DNA from: Aphanomyces cochlioides
Lineage: Eukaryota; Oomycota; Saprolegniomycetes; Saprolegniales; Verrucalvaceae
Assembly: GCA_019828595.1 (NCBI GenBank)
Contig: JAHQRK010000029.1
Coordinates: forward strand, 682,001 to 746,000
Direction of reading: 5' to 3'
Length of the DNA: 64,000 nt
The translations under genes and the position numbers were made by a program. This document shows, piece by piece, positions 1 to 9,914 of this stretch. The notes below the pieces were generated by a model that ran no database searches, was not told the DNA's origin, and was given only the letters and a program-made list of their open reading frames with translations. Numbering within the stretch: position 1 is the first letter of the stretch; the number at the start of each line of letters is the position of its first letter.

Positions 1-2
1 TT

Positions 3-509
3 GTTCAGCATGATAACGCTTCAGCGCATGGTATTTGTGATGATTACTTTGATAGAGAGTGCAAGCGAGACGGTATGTAGAATGATGTAGAACTGGTGTG
101 ACTTATGAATAGTTACTATATAGGTTGGAATATAAGCTGGTCGTTCCAGCCACCAAAGAGTCCTGACCTAAATGTGTTGGACCTCGGTTTCTTTCGTTCT
201 ATTCAAACTCTACAATATGAAATCCAGTCGGACACCATTGAAGAGCTCATATCTGCCGTTATCGACGCTTATGCAGCCGTGCCAAGACAAACAGCCGACA
301 ACATATTCGTCACATTGCAGAGTGTGATGATTCAAGTCATGGAGTGCCGTGGGGGGAACAAGTTCAAGATGCGCCACATGTACAAGGCAGGCATGAAATC
401 ATCGCCCGAGTCCTTAGATGTCGATCCACAACTGGTGCTCGATTGCCAAGACTTTCTTCTCGACGCTCAATTGACTAGCAAGATCGGCACACTTACAATC
501 TCGAGCTAG
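3..509 (+). pseudogene. Mariner/Tc1-type transposase, 3' remnant
   Basis: The window opens inside a mariner-like DDE transposase. The frame starts with a VQHDNASAHG block (second catalytic Asp) and later has QPPKSPDLNVLD (third catalytic Asp), both typical of mariner/Tc1 enzymes. Two in-frame stops, TAG at 78 and TGA at 99, interrupt the frame, so the piece is dead. The two Asp codons (12 and 165) are 51 codons apart, wider than the 34 usual for mariner; this may be an insertion or a lineage trait. The last part (105-509) is open and ends in a normal stop. The N-terminal half lies outside the window. Confidence 0.75.
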
Positions 510-625
510 TAGTTCTAATGCATTGGAACATTGCGATGTGTGTGTCTCAATCCTTCATATATTTATTTCCACAATCGAACGACAAACCTGCATATATAAA
601 ATTCCAGAGTAGTATTTCCAAGAGG

Positions 626-690
626 ATTAAAATTAGTCAGCCAATCAGAATCGATCAGCCATCGATTCTGATTGGCTGACTAATTTTAAT
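626..690. repeat. Perfect 30-bp inverted repeat with 5-bp loop
   Basis: Bases 626-655 are the exact reverse complement of 661-690, separated by CAGCC. The arms contain AGTCAGCCAATCAGAATCGAT. The sequence could form a long hairpin in DNA or RNA. It lies downstream of the mariner remnant and may be a miniature element or a fold-back terminus; no target duplication was found. Confidence 0.85.
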
Positions 691-814
691 TTTTAATTCT
701 AGCCAATCAGAGAAGCCCGTTCGATTCGGAATCAATTCGAAACCTCGGTCGATTCAAACCGTTCCTCACAATTTTGTATCAAAAGCACAATAAAGAAAAT
801 ACTGATAAATGATT

Positions 815-885
815 GGCTAGTCGATTGTTAGTCGATTTTGCCCAGTCCAATTTGGAATCGAATGAATAATATGATCAACAAATAC
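815..885. repeat. Fragment of the repeat also seen at 25786-25900
   Basis: The stretch with GTCGATT, then CCAATTTGGAATCGAA, then AATAATATGATCAAC resembles 25790-25880, which is the inner flank of the right end of the 20826-25944 element. This suggests a relic terminus of the same transposon family. The match is imperfect and was judged by eye. Confidence 0.4.
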
Positions 886-1382
886 GATTTTTGGTTCCGT
901 TGTCATGCGCCCCGCGAATGTGTTTCGTGCCTGGGGTGTTTCCTCCTCTTTGATCATTTTTTCGTTGCTAGTTTGGCATGAGCCAGACCGATTGAAATAA
1001 TTCACGCCATGCACCTCGTTGGAGCACTTTTATATTGACTGAAGTCATGAGAAGATGCGATTTCATCGATCCAGACCATCTTCCAACGAGAGAATCGCGC
1101 TATAAATCTGTCTGAGACATAAGTTTCGAAAGTTCCTTGGTTGAGATGCCTCGATCATGACAAAGCCAGTTACAGCATCGCAATTCAAAAGCAGTGGAAT
1201 CTAGCCGCCTTTTATGCATTTACAGCTCGTTGTTTGGCTGTAGGCTGGTCATGGGGAGGGGCTTTTTTCGTCCTAGCTCGTCCTGGTGATACAAGGGTTG
1301 TATCACGCGAATCCGACTTTCTTGAAACCGACAACCTTTTTTGTAACAAGAGTGTCCTTTCGTAGTGGCCATTCAGCAAACG

Positions 1383-2191
1383 ATGGCGCCGTCTGACAAA
1401 GCATGGCTGGCTAGCTTTCATCTCACGACGCCTCTTTTGGCCGATTGTAACCAAACGCCATCGCCAAAACGTTCGAGCCACGTTCCTAAGAAGCCAACGT
1501 CATGGTCGTTTGACGCGGTACGTCAGTTCGCACCAGCTAGGCTGATGAAATATTGTAGCTGCCTCTGTACAGTCAAGTGTACACCTCGGCCACTGCGACA
1601 TCACCGACGACGACCACTAGAACAGACTGGAGCGTCGAACTCGTGACTTTGCGCCATCGATTGGATGTGAATTTGACTGCGATCTACCACCGCCTCGACG
1701 AATTGCAAAACGAGCGAACCGAGTCTCAAGATTTGCTTGGACTCACTATTGCAGTGCCAAGTCCGTCACAACCGACGGTAGGAAAAACATTCATGCAAAC
1801 GTCAACGTGGCTCGATGCTGTTTCTGCGTCGTCGATGATTGAGCAACTGCAGCGCCAAGTCGCTCAGTTGGAATCAAAATTGTCCGTCGCGATAGAGGAA
1901 GAGAGAAAATCATGGCAGACGGGGCTCGATGAAATTCAAGCCAAGTGGACGATTCAAATGAACCAAGTCGTCACTGCTATCCAGAAGAGCGATCCGTCTG
2001 AGCACTCACCTCCACAGGATGAAGACTACGAGCAGATTTCGATTGAAATTGATATTGCGCATCAAGACGATAACACGATGGTCCAACTACAAGAAGCCGA
2101 AGCGCTTGAACTGGTCGTCGACGAAGCGGCTCCACATGAATCGGCTGATGACGAGGATGATTGCGATGGGGAGAGATGGGAATTTATCTAG
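1383..2191 (+). CDS. Coiled-coil acidic protein of unknown function, two exons
   Basis: Exon 1 (1383-1517) starts at an ATG; exon 2 (1559-2191) continues the frame after a 41-bp intron that begins GTACGT, contains GCTGATG as a possible branch site, and ends TTGTAG. The product would be about 255 residues. The middle (around residues 100-170) is heptad-like, rich in Leu, Gln and Glu, and likely coiled coil. The last 60 residues are very acidic (EDDCDGE near the end). No TM segment or known domain is visible. The intron size matches the host genes at 31867-34680, which supports a real gene. An upstream exon cannot be excluded, and the function is unknown. Confidence 0.5.
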
Positions 2192-2759
2192 ATTTCAACG
2201 CTGCGTCAACGATAATATACATGTTTTCGCCTGTCTAATGCTCAACTCGTGGAAGTTGTTTTTCTTGTTTTCTTGCTCAACAAACTTCAATTTGCTTCCT
2301 TCAACTCGACTGAAGCCTCCATGAGAGTTTAGAAAGCCATTCAATTCCTTTAAATTGAGATGTTTTATAGTGTGCCTTCGACTCTACACGGTGATCTCAC
2401 GGATCCTCCAGATCAGTGCCAAAGGCATATTTTCTCATCAACCCAACGTTATCGCCTTGGCTAGAGCAGCTTTCGTCATCCTGACAAAGTTTAATTCAAA
2501 ACAAGTTGCTACACCTGTTGTCCTTTGGAAATCAAACCTCTATATCATGGGTTGACAATTCAGAAGCGACGTTGTGTTGATTTCTTTCGGCGATAAGCTT
2601 GCGATTACGGCCATGGAGTCACAGAATGAGGCCCAGCGACGTTCATACTAACATTGTGAGTCGATGGCTGACATTTTTCGAGTTGGAGTCGTGACTTCCA
2701 ATGTAAATATTCTCATTTGACCATTGGTGAGCTCTCAACGCTAGTGTTCATGAGGATAC
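2192..2759. other. Intergenic, nothing recognised
   Basis: Only short unsupported open frames occur here. The stretch holds the 3' flanks of the coiled-coil gene and of the family fragment that follows. Confidence 0.5.
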
Positions 2760-3715
2760 AGGCCAAGTTGGAGAATGATACCAATACAGTAGCAAGAATT
2801 AACGGATTTTACTTGACGATAAACTAGGCTTGTATTCATGCTTGTCGTTCGTGCCAAAGAGAGTCGGTCGAAACCATATTGGAAGTTTGCGGTGGACGGA
2901 CGCCGCCAGAATCGGCAGCAAATACACAAGCGTCGTTGGAATATGATCTTGCTCAGAGGCAGGCGCATATGGGCATGATCGTCGAGGTCTTGTCGGGCTT
3001 GTTGCCGATTTTAACCACCCGGACTTCGTCCAACGGCAGGCCAGTGATCCACGACGGGACGCCATTAAAAATCGACTTGAGTGCGTCCACGTCAAGTCCA
3101 AGAAGAAAGAGCCATGGCGTCGTTTGCGAAGAACCATTGAAATCGCAACTGAGGCAACGACGCAGCAAAAGACACCGAGGCAGTCGACCCAAGCAGTCGG
3201 CGTATTACAGATTCTATACTGTCTCGGGAAAAAGCACCACTTGGACGCAGATATTCAACGTCAGCGTCGGTCGAATACTGTGGTAAAACTCGTCCATGAC
3301 GACACCATATTGGGCAATCCACCAGCCTATGATGAATAAAAAGACGGCGTGGACGACAAGGATTGACGACAGCATCGCGACGTGGTGAAACGGACTTGGG
3401 ATCATTTGAAGCAATGCCAGTGTAAAAAAGCACGCGCTGATAACGAACGTCGCAACGAGCAACGTCGTGACGACCCAGAGATAGCACGGAGCGACTGAGT
3501 AGAGTCGAATGACGTCGGGGTACATCAACGACACAATGTGGGCGATAAAAGCACCGAGGAGAACCATCTTGCGAGGCCATCGGAAATATCGTACGTCAAG
3601 ACTGGCTTCCGCTGGAGAAACCCCCGAAGCCCTTGCACTGCCATGTACACATCGCTGGATAAAGACAACAGCGATATCATCATGCCAATGAGCTGAATGG
3701 CAAAAAGGCTAGAGG
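2760..3715 (-). pseudogene. 6-TM family copy A, C-terminal half only
   Basis: Read on the minus strand from 3715, the sequence enters the family at the end of TM2 (MAVQGLRGFLQRKPVLTYD). It then shows the TM3-TM5 region (MYPDVIRLYS, then IPSPFHHVAMLS), a frameshift near LTLNI, the RRHGSFFLDLTW start of the cytosolic tail, and remnants of IKIGNK and FGT..K..KP. At least three reading frames are needed. The 5' half is missing. Its TM2 loop (GFLQ[RH]KP) is closest to the copies at 4401-6345 and 26405-28341, so it belongs to that subgroup. Confidence 0.75.
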
Positions 3716-3920
3716 AGGAGGAAGAAGAAGATCTTCAATTTTACAATTTCAACTTTACAACATGAGCGCATTAAGATCTATTTTGTATTTTTGTTCAGAT
3801 GTACGTACAGTGATTGGCCAGCCTTTTCTATTTTTAGACGGGGCGATCCAATACTTGGACACGAACGAGAGTCGTCGCTGCCATGTTCGACGTGAATTCA
3901 GCCGCGGAAGATGATTATAC

Positions 3921-4112
3921 TCACCGGACAGAGCGTAAATTCAGGCGTCGAGATCTCATCGGGATACAATTGTAGCGCTGGCAAAAAAGTTTGTTGCCGA
4001 TGGTAGCAACGTTGTGTTCGTCCGACGACAGCGTGAAATCCGCCCCGAAATGCCAGCACAAGTTAGGGGTTGATTCGTGTGTATCCACATCGATTCGGGA
4101 AGTCGGAGCCAA
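3921..4112 (-). pseudogene. 6-TM family fragment A' (tail motif)
   Basis: A 63-codon minus-strand frame contains LSSDEHNVATIGNKLFCQ, which matches the LPLDEHNMIKIGNKLYCK motif of the cytosolic tail of the family. Nothing else of the gene is recognisable. It is a relic between copies A and B. Confidence 0.5.
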
Positions 4113-4388
4113 GCTTTCGCCTGTGACGGATCATTGAAAACGACATGGATAACGTAACAGATACTGCAACGCCGACGAGACGCCTGTCAACTAGGCGGCT
4201 AATTACTGATTCCATACTGTCTGTGTAGTGCCGCGAGGCTGCTGCAAGCTTTGATTCACTGTAGTGCGATTTTGCTTGGACCTCCTAGCTGCAATGATGC
4301 TCTTGGGGATATGAGGTGAAATGGGTGGTGTCTGGCTCATGGCGTTATTCAGCAAAGTAATTTTAGATTTCACGCGCAACTATAAGAC

Positions 4389-4466
4389 AATCCTCGAACC
4401 ATGCCAGGCACACAGTTGAGCTCGTCGAATCCTCAAACCATGCCAGGCACACAGTTGAGCTCGTTG
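4389..4466 (+). repeat. 39-bp tandem duplication spanning a start codon
   Basis: Two units, 4389-4427 and 4428-4466, differ at only a couple of bases. Each contains ACC-ATG-CCAGGC, so copy B has two in-frame ATGs (4401, 4440) and begins with MPGTQLSS twice. The second ATG may be the ancestral start. Confidence 0.85.
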
Positions 4467-6345
4467 ACGTCAACGACGTTCTTTCAGTCGACCAAGGCAT
4501 TCCGAAGCAGTTTGTTATACCGATCATCCAACAATCGTGCCAAAGCTGCTGGTCTTATTCTCGTTAATCTTGTTACGATCAATTCAATCGTCACCGTCGT
4601 GACCCTCGTGATGGTGCTGGCAGCGTTTGGCGTCTTTTATCGCCACGTCGTCGACAATGATCTCAGCCACGACATACTACAGCCATTTGGTCAAGGCTGT
4701 CGAATCGACGCCAATGGATTCAACCGTCGAACTTGTCAACTCCTTGAAATCGCCACCACAACCGAGTCTGCCTGGAATACTATTGGACAACAGCTAGCTC
4801 TCACATGGCAAGCGTCGTCGTCTTTGTCGCCTCTCTACGTCTCAACCTGTGTGAAGACAAAATCGGATCAAAGTGGCCAAGTTGCTCTCGTGTTTCTAGC
4901 TGGCTATCATGGCTTCCCACAATGCCAGCCATCCAATGGCCCTCAGGAAATCGCCGGCATGGCCATGCTCGAGACAACAGTCCGAGACGAATTCCAAGAC
5001 GGAGTCTACATGTTGACTGTGTTTGACGATAAAACCGTGTCCGACAGTGAAATCCATGTCAATTCCGACGGCTCGACGGATCTTTTGATTGCCAATATCA
5101 ACCACACACTCATTGCAACCAATGGCTCTGCTACGATCGACTTGGCTGGCATCAATGCCGTGCAATTCTCTGTTCCATTTGGCCATCGATACAAAATCTT
5201 GTCCCATTCTTCTCCAGTCGTGCTTGATATCACAGCTCGGACCCACCAAAATCGTGTACAGCCAAGTGGATGGAACGTTGGCTAAACCTCCAAGAGAGCC
5301 ATCATGCTTACGTGGCAGTATGGGCACCAAGTTGACCATGGGGATGAGCTCTTAGCCGTCCAAGTGACTGCAATTTTAGTCTCGTGTGTGATTGTCTCGG
5401 GCGATTTCTATCTGACGGTTCAAGGCTTGCAAGGTTTCCTCCACCATAAACCTGTCATGACTTATGACTTGGCAGCTACAATGCTGGCTCGTTGGCCACA
5501 TTGTGTCATTGATCTATCCTGACGTCATGCGAGCCTATTTTAAAGCCACGGTCGGTCTCTGGTTGATTGCCGGCATTCTCGTCGCCACATTCTTCATCTG
5601 TGCGACTTTTATCGCAATGTCGTTGATCTAGTATATCCCCAGTCCATTCACGCATGTTGTAACGTTGTCGTCGACTGTCATGGGCCATGGATTGTTTCTC
5701 ATTGCGCCGCTGTGGGTGAGTCAGACGTCGGCCATTACACAAGAATTTCATCACACTCCGATCTCTCACGGCTTGAATATCTCGGGCGTCGTACGCTCCA
5801 GCGGGGCGTTCGCACACGGAGGCCTGACAAAATCCTCCATGCATTCCATGGCTCCAGCCACATTTACCATGGTGGCAATTTGTATACTTGGCACTCTTCT
5901 TGCATCTCAAATCAATCGAAAACGACACCAAGGCACGTTTCTTCTCAATTTGGAATGGACGCGGACGAATGGCTTTATGGATAATTGCCGCATGCCAAAT
6001 TGGATCACGGGCTTGCCCCTCGACGAACGCAAGATGATCAAAATCGGCAACAAATTGTTTTGCAAGCCAAGTATACAAGCCACACTCGGAATTGCCACGG
6101 TGGTGCCTCGAATAGAACCAGACGATGTCTTGCAGAAACCCCATGGAGGCCACGAGGACAAGAAAATGACGCTCGTCTCAGTCTATAGCTTGGTACCAAT
6201 CCTATGGTCGATGCATCGTTGGCTTCCAAAAGTATTGCATCCAAAAATCGTCGGCACAGTCCACAAGAACGAATTTACTCCTGGATTGGGGCAGGCAATT
6301 GAACCCCACCATTACACTCACCATCGAGGGAGTTGTGTAAATTAG
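4401..6345 (+). pseudogene. 6-TM family copy B, nearly full length, broken
   Basis: Full layout of the family: TM1 near NLVTINSIVTVVTLVMVLAA, external domain with GPQEIAGMAMLETTVRDEF, TM2-TM6, and a tail ending HHRGSCVN. It is broken by an in-frame TAA at 5283-5285 just after GWNVG, by a deletion with frameshift around 5480-5510 where the ERRKL loop should be, and by a TAG at about 5629 before YIPSPF. The reading frame downstream of 5632 is open to the normal stop. The N-terminus differs from the 656-residue copies and resembles the copy at 26405-28341. No function is known for the family. Confidence 0.85.
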
Positions 6346-7256
6346 CACTGGTGGATTACGACGTGGATCTCGAGCGTGGCTCCACGTAGTTCATTAGCAA
6401 TATATCATTTAAATTATCATCGCGGCAACGTGCGTGGGGCCAGAATTGATGGGACTCGCGCTGGCAGATTCGTGGTGAGCTGGACGTTGATTCCTGGCTA
6501 GATGTGATTGCCCTTCGATTCGAGATCTGGCCAAAGTCGTAAAAGACGAGAGAGCGTGCAAGTATGATGGCAACGGCGATCTTGTTGAAGATCTACTTGA
6601 TATTTACAAGCTCGACGAGGATTTAGCGCTTTCCCAGAGATAACTACTTGACCGACCGAGAGGGGGGTCTCCCCTCGGTATTTCAACGATCAAACCCAGC
6701 AACCTTGTCTCCAAGGACAGTATTATTATCACGATCTGCCATTCGGGAGAAACATTCGTGTGACGACACATTTCCGTGTTGTGCAAAGGCTAGAGAACGT
6801 TCGAGATGAGTTCTATTGAATCAAATGAACGAGCTGCCAGTTGACAAACCTCGTCAAGATCATGACGAGTGTGTGCTTTTGACGCCGTACCGGGATTTGC
6901 TTGCACGAACACTCGGAAGATTAAAAGTGAATATTCGCCCTACAACCCATATCATCTCCAGCCCCAACCTTCCCAAAGGTGACGTCAGCATACGCGACAG
7001 CGGTTTTGCAATCCACGGATGTTTTTCTAAACGTAGGAGTGTGATGGAAACTCCAAAAGGATGTGTCGCATTTGTCGCAGTTGGAAATGGATGGACGCAA
7101 AGGGAGTGAGGTGTGTCAACATCTTGGCCATCGCTTGTCGTGTGAGGAATACAGTGTATCAAATATTAATGCAGTGAAAGCCGTCACTGGGACATCAAGG
7201 AATCCCCAGAACTGATGCGAATCCGTAAGACACCCCCTATACTGCCTTACTTGTTA
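6346..7256. other. Spacer with one weak open frame (6825-7109, +)
   Basis: A 94-codon ATG frame at 6825-7109 has no recognisable domain and no detectable relation to neighbours. It may be chance or a relic. The remaining sequence up to the MITE at 7257 shows nothing identifiable. Confidence 0.3.
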
Positions 7257-7311
7257 GGGCCCGTCTGGATGCCACTAATTATCATGATAAATCGCAATAA
7301 TTTGAGCATTA

Positions 7312-8442
7312 GAGCATCTCCAGCAGTCTCTGAATCTGAAACTGAATTTTATCTGAGATCCAGGGGCAAGAGTTGCACAGAAAACTGAGTTTGAGTTTCA
7401 GTGTCGATATTTTCACAGCAGTCTCGGAATTTAAAGCTCAGAAACCTCTAATTTTAAATACTATATTAATTTATGCAATGACATGTTCACCTGTAAGCAT
7501 CTCCAGCAGTAGTTTCTATTCCTATTTCTACAGTCATTCCTCGAAATACTGACCCCTCCAATAATATTAATTATAAAAGGATATTCATCAAGAAGATAAT
7601 TGCCAAACTATCAATTTTAGGAGGTTTTATTTAAAGCCTTTGTGGGAGGAAAAAGTATCATCGGACCAATTCAAAATGACTGGTATGTTAAATTGCAGTG
7701 CATTTTTCCGTCTGAGGATACCTCCGCGGAAAAACCGTGGTTCGTTGGGTAAGCTTGCGAAATACATGATGACTTGCGATTGTAGCCGTGAGGTGAGGGG
7801 TGGAGGATTAGCATGGGGCCCCGGGCGAATGCTTGGAGGCAGTGCGCCCTTTTATTTTACATATTATTTTATCTCATACTAGTACACTGTAAGAGTGACA
7901 AGTTATATTTCACACTTATCAAACTGTCTAATCAGCTCGTACATTTCCTCATCAAGAATCTTCGTGTGTCTTACGACATGGCGATCATGCACGGACAGGA
8001 TGCAACGGTATCGAATAAATTTGTGCAAACGACGAGAAATTGGAAGCAGTATCGTCAGGAAATCTGGGGATTGAATGGCTGATACCTACAGTTTTGTCAA
8101 CAAAGCCTCTGTGGTCTAGTGGTATGATTCCTGCTTAGGGTGCAGGAGGTCCCGTTTCGATCATCGGCAGAGGCCATCTTTTTATCACTCCAATTTACCT
8201 TCTACGGCATATACCTACTATATCGCATGCACCAAGTTTGTATATTTTATTTCTTCGCCCAAAACCCTGACTTTTTGGCTCAAAACTCAGTGGCGGCGCT
8301 CGAAACTCAGTGTCACGTTGTCCTGAGAACCAGTTTCATAGTCAAAACCAGAGACTGCTGGAGGTGTTTTCCCTGAAATTATCCACTGGAATCAGAAAAA
8401 AGTCAGTTTCAGAGAAGGATTCAGAGACTGCTGGAGATGCTC
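7312..8442. mobile_element. Non-autonomous PIF/Harbinger-type element with a tRNA-like gene
   Basis: 25-bp perfect terminal inverted repeats begin GAGCATCTCCAGCAGTCTCT, with TTA duplications at 7309-7311 and 8443-8445. The element is 1131 bp, has no convincing protein-coding frame, repeats the GCATCTCCAGCAG motif internally near 7496, and contains a tRNA-Pro-like sequence at 8105-8175. The TIRs resemble those of the deletion derivative at 42404 (GAGCATCCCCAACGG), so the two are related families mobilised by Harbinger-like transposases. Confidence 0.85.
8105..8175 (+). tRNA. tRNA-Pro(AGG)-like gene, T-arm damaged
   Basis: The acceptor stem GCCTCTG/CAGAGGC pairs in all seven positions (8105-8111 with 8168-8174). 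The D-arm region GGTCTAGTGGTATGAT (A box) is normal. The anticodon arm CCTGC-TTAGGGT-GCAGG gives anticodon AGG (Pro). The T arm reads CCCGTTTCGATCATCGG, one base short and poorly paired compared with the usual CCGGGTTCGATCCCCGG, and the B box is off consensus. It is therefore probably a captured or decayed tRNA gene. The total of 71 nt is one less than expected. It lies inside a transposon. Confidence 0.7.
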
Positions 8443-8808
8443 TTATGGCATAATTTTAGATATTGTATAACTCCCTGTCTGGATGCACATATTCAATAAA
8501 TTTTATTGCAAAAAATTATTCCAAAATCGGTCGATTATCGCAATAAAAATATAGGGAAAATGACAAAACGTGTATATTATATTTAAATATATACAAAATA
8601 GTGTAAATCTGGGTTAGGGTTATACGAACCTTCTAGAAATTATAGAACATCATTCGTTATACACATTTTGTCATTTCCATCCGAACCAAAGAATGCAGGG
8701 TGGCAACATTTCCGCAGTTGAGAGATGTCAACCACGGCATGCTGAAACACATGAAGGTAAAGGGGGCCTATATTTCAGTGAATTGCGAATGAGGGACGCT
8801 AAAGAAGA

Positions 8809-9897
8809 ATGGTAGGCCAATGTAACGGTGATATAAGTACACAAGTCCCTGGCGACACCCAGGCCATTCCCACGTACATTCAACGAGAGCGCATCTTGAA
8901 AAGACAGCGCACCGGTAAAGCTGGCTATTTCAAACCAAAGTCGAGAAAGAAGCATCGCATGGAGAGACGAGCTCCAGTGAGAGACTCCCGGCGAATCTAT
9001 CGAGCATCCGTCATAGCGTCCACCAAGCTATCTACGTTCCGCTCTAGCATGCAAGGACAAGGGAACAACTTCGGTATTCACTCAGAACCAGGACCCCGAC
9101 AACCAAATGACAACGTCGATCTACGAGAAGACTTTGATACGTTGGAGTGTGATTTGGGTATCAATATCGATGGTTCTTCGGCTGTACTTGATTTGTCAAG
9201 CAAGCCTGTCATCGAATATCCTGCCGATGGCTTGGTGAGCAACCCGGATGACGTTATTATTACTTCTTGCGATGCTGGCGCCAAGAAATATGCTGAATAG
9301 CCAAGTCATGTTGTTAAGATCAAGCACACGATAAATCCCCACGGAATCACCGTTCGAGACATTGGTGTCTTTGGATATTATTTGTGTGCTGAAAGATGCT
9401 CGATTGACACGTGCCCCAACGCCCGTATGGATATGTACTGTGCAAACAACAATTGTTTGCTTCCAAACTGTGGAAATCGTTTGAAGGATTTAGATGGCAT
9501 TGTTTTGAAGATGGGCCGCCTGAACTACACATTGGAGTCGACCAAATTCATACCACAAGGAACTGTTGTTGGAGAGTATTGTGGAATACTCACAACACAT
9601 GATTTCACAAAAGATGAGGAGCAACAGAATTCGTACGTCGTCGCCATGGCCGCAAAGTCCATAAAGGGGAAGAAATTGTTCATTGATGCCCAAGATTATG
9701 GAAACTTCACAAGATTCATGAATCATTCCTGCGATGCGAATTGCGCATTTTTTTAAGTGCAAAATCGTCGCCATGTAACCGTGGTTATCGCTACAACGAA
9801 AGACATTTTGCCGGGCACTGAACTTACAGTTGACTATGGAAATGACTTGTGGTTTCAATGTCAATGCGGCTCCATCAACTGCCGCGACTCCAAATAG
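8809..9897 (+). pseudogene. SET-domain histone methyltransferase-like gene of the MULE
   Basis: One frame of 363 codons runs from ATG 8809 to TAG 9895-9897, interrupted by TAG at 9298 and TAA at 9754. The N-terminal part is basic then acidic. Around residues 192-225 a Cys-rich block (CSIDTCPNARMDMYC, then CLLPNCGNR) resembles the AWS domain that precedes SET in NSD/ASH1/SETD2-type H3-K36 methyltransferases. The SET domain follows, with IPQGTVVGEYCG, FTRFMNHSCDANC (the NHS motif that helps bind SAM) and TELTVDYG, then a post-SET CQCGSINC. The GxG that normally opens SET is not visible. It sits just inside the left MULE terminus and converges on the transposase. The substrate is unknown, and the gene as written would not give a full protein unless the stops are read through or spliced out. 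Confidence 0.8.
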
Positions 9898-9914
9898 TTG
9901 AACGAAAATAGTCC

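Noticed and set aside
8600..8620. GGGTTAGGGTTA, telomere-like; also a G-rich patch at 31556-31590
   Set aside because: Only about two units, inside a MULE end, and the second is irregular. Not an interstitial telomere array.
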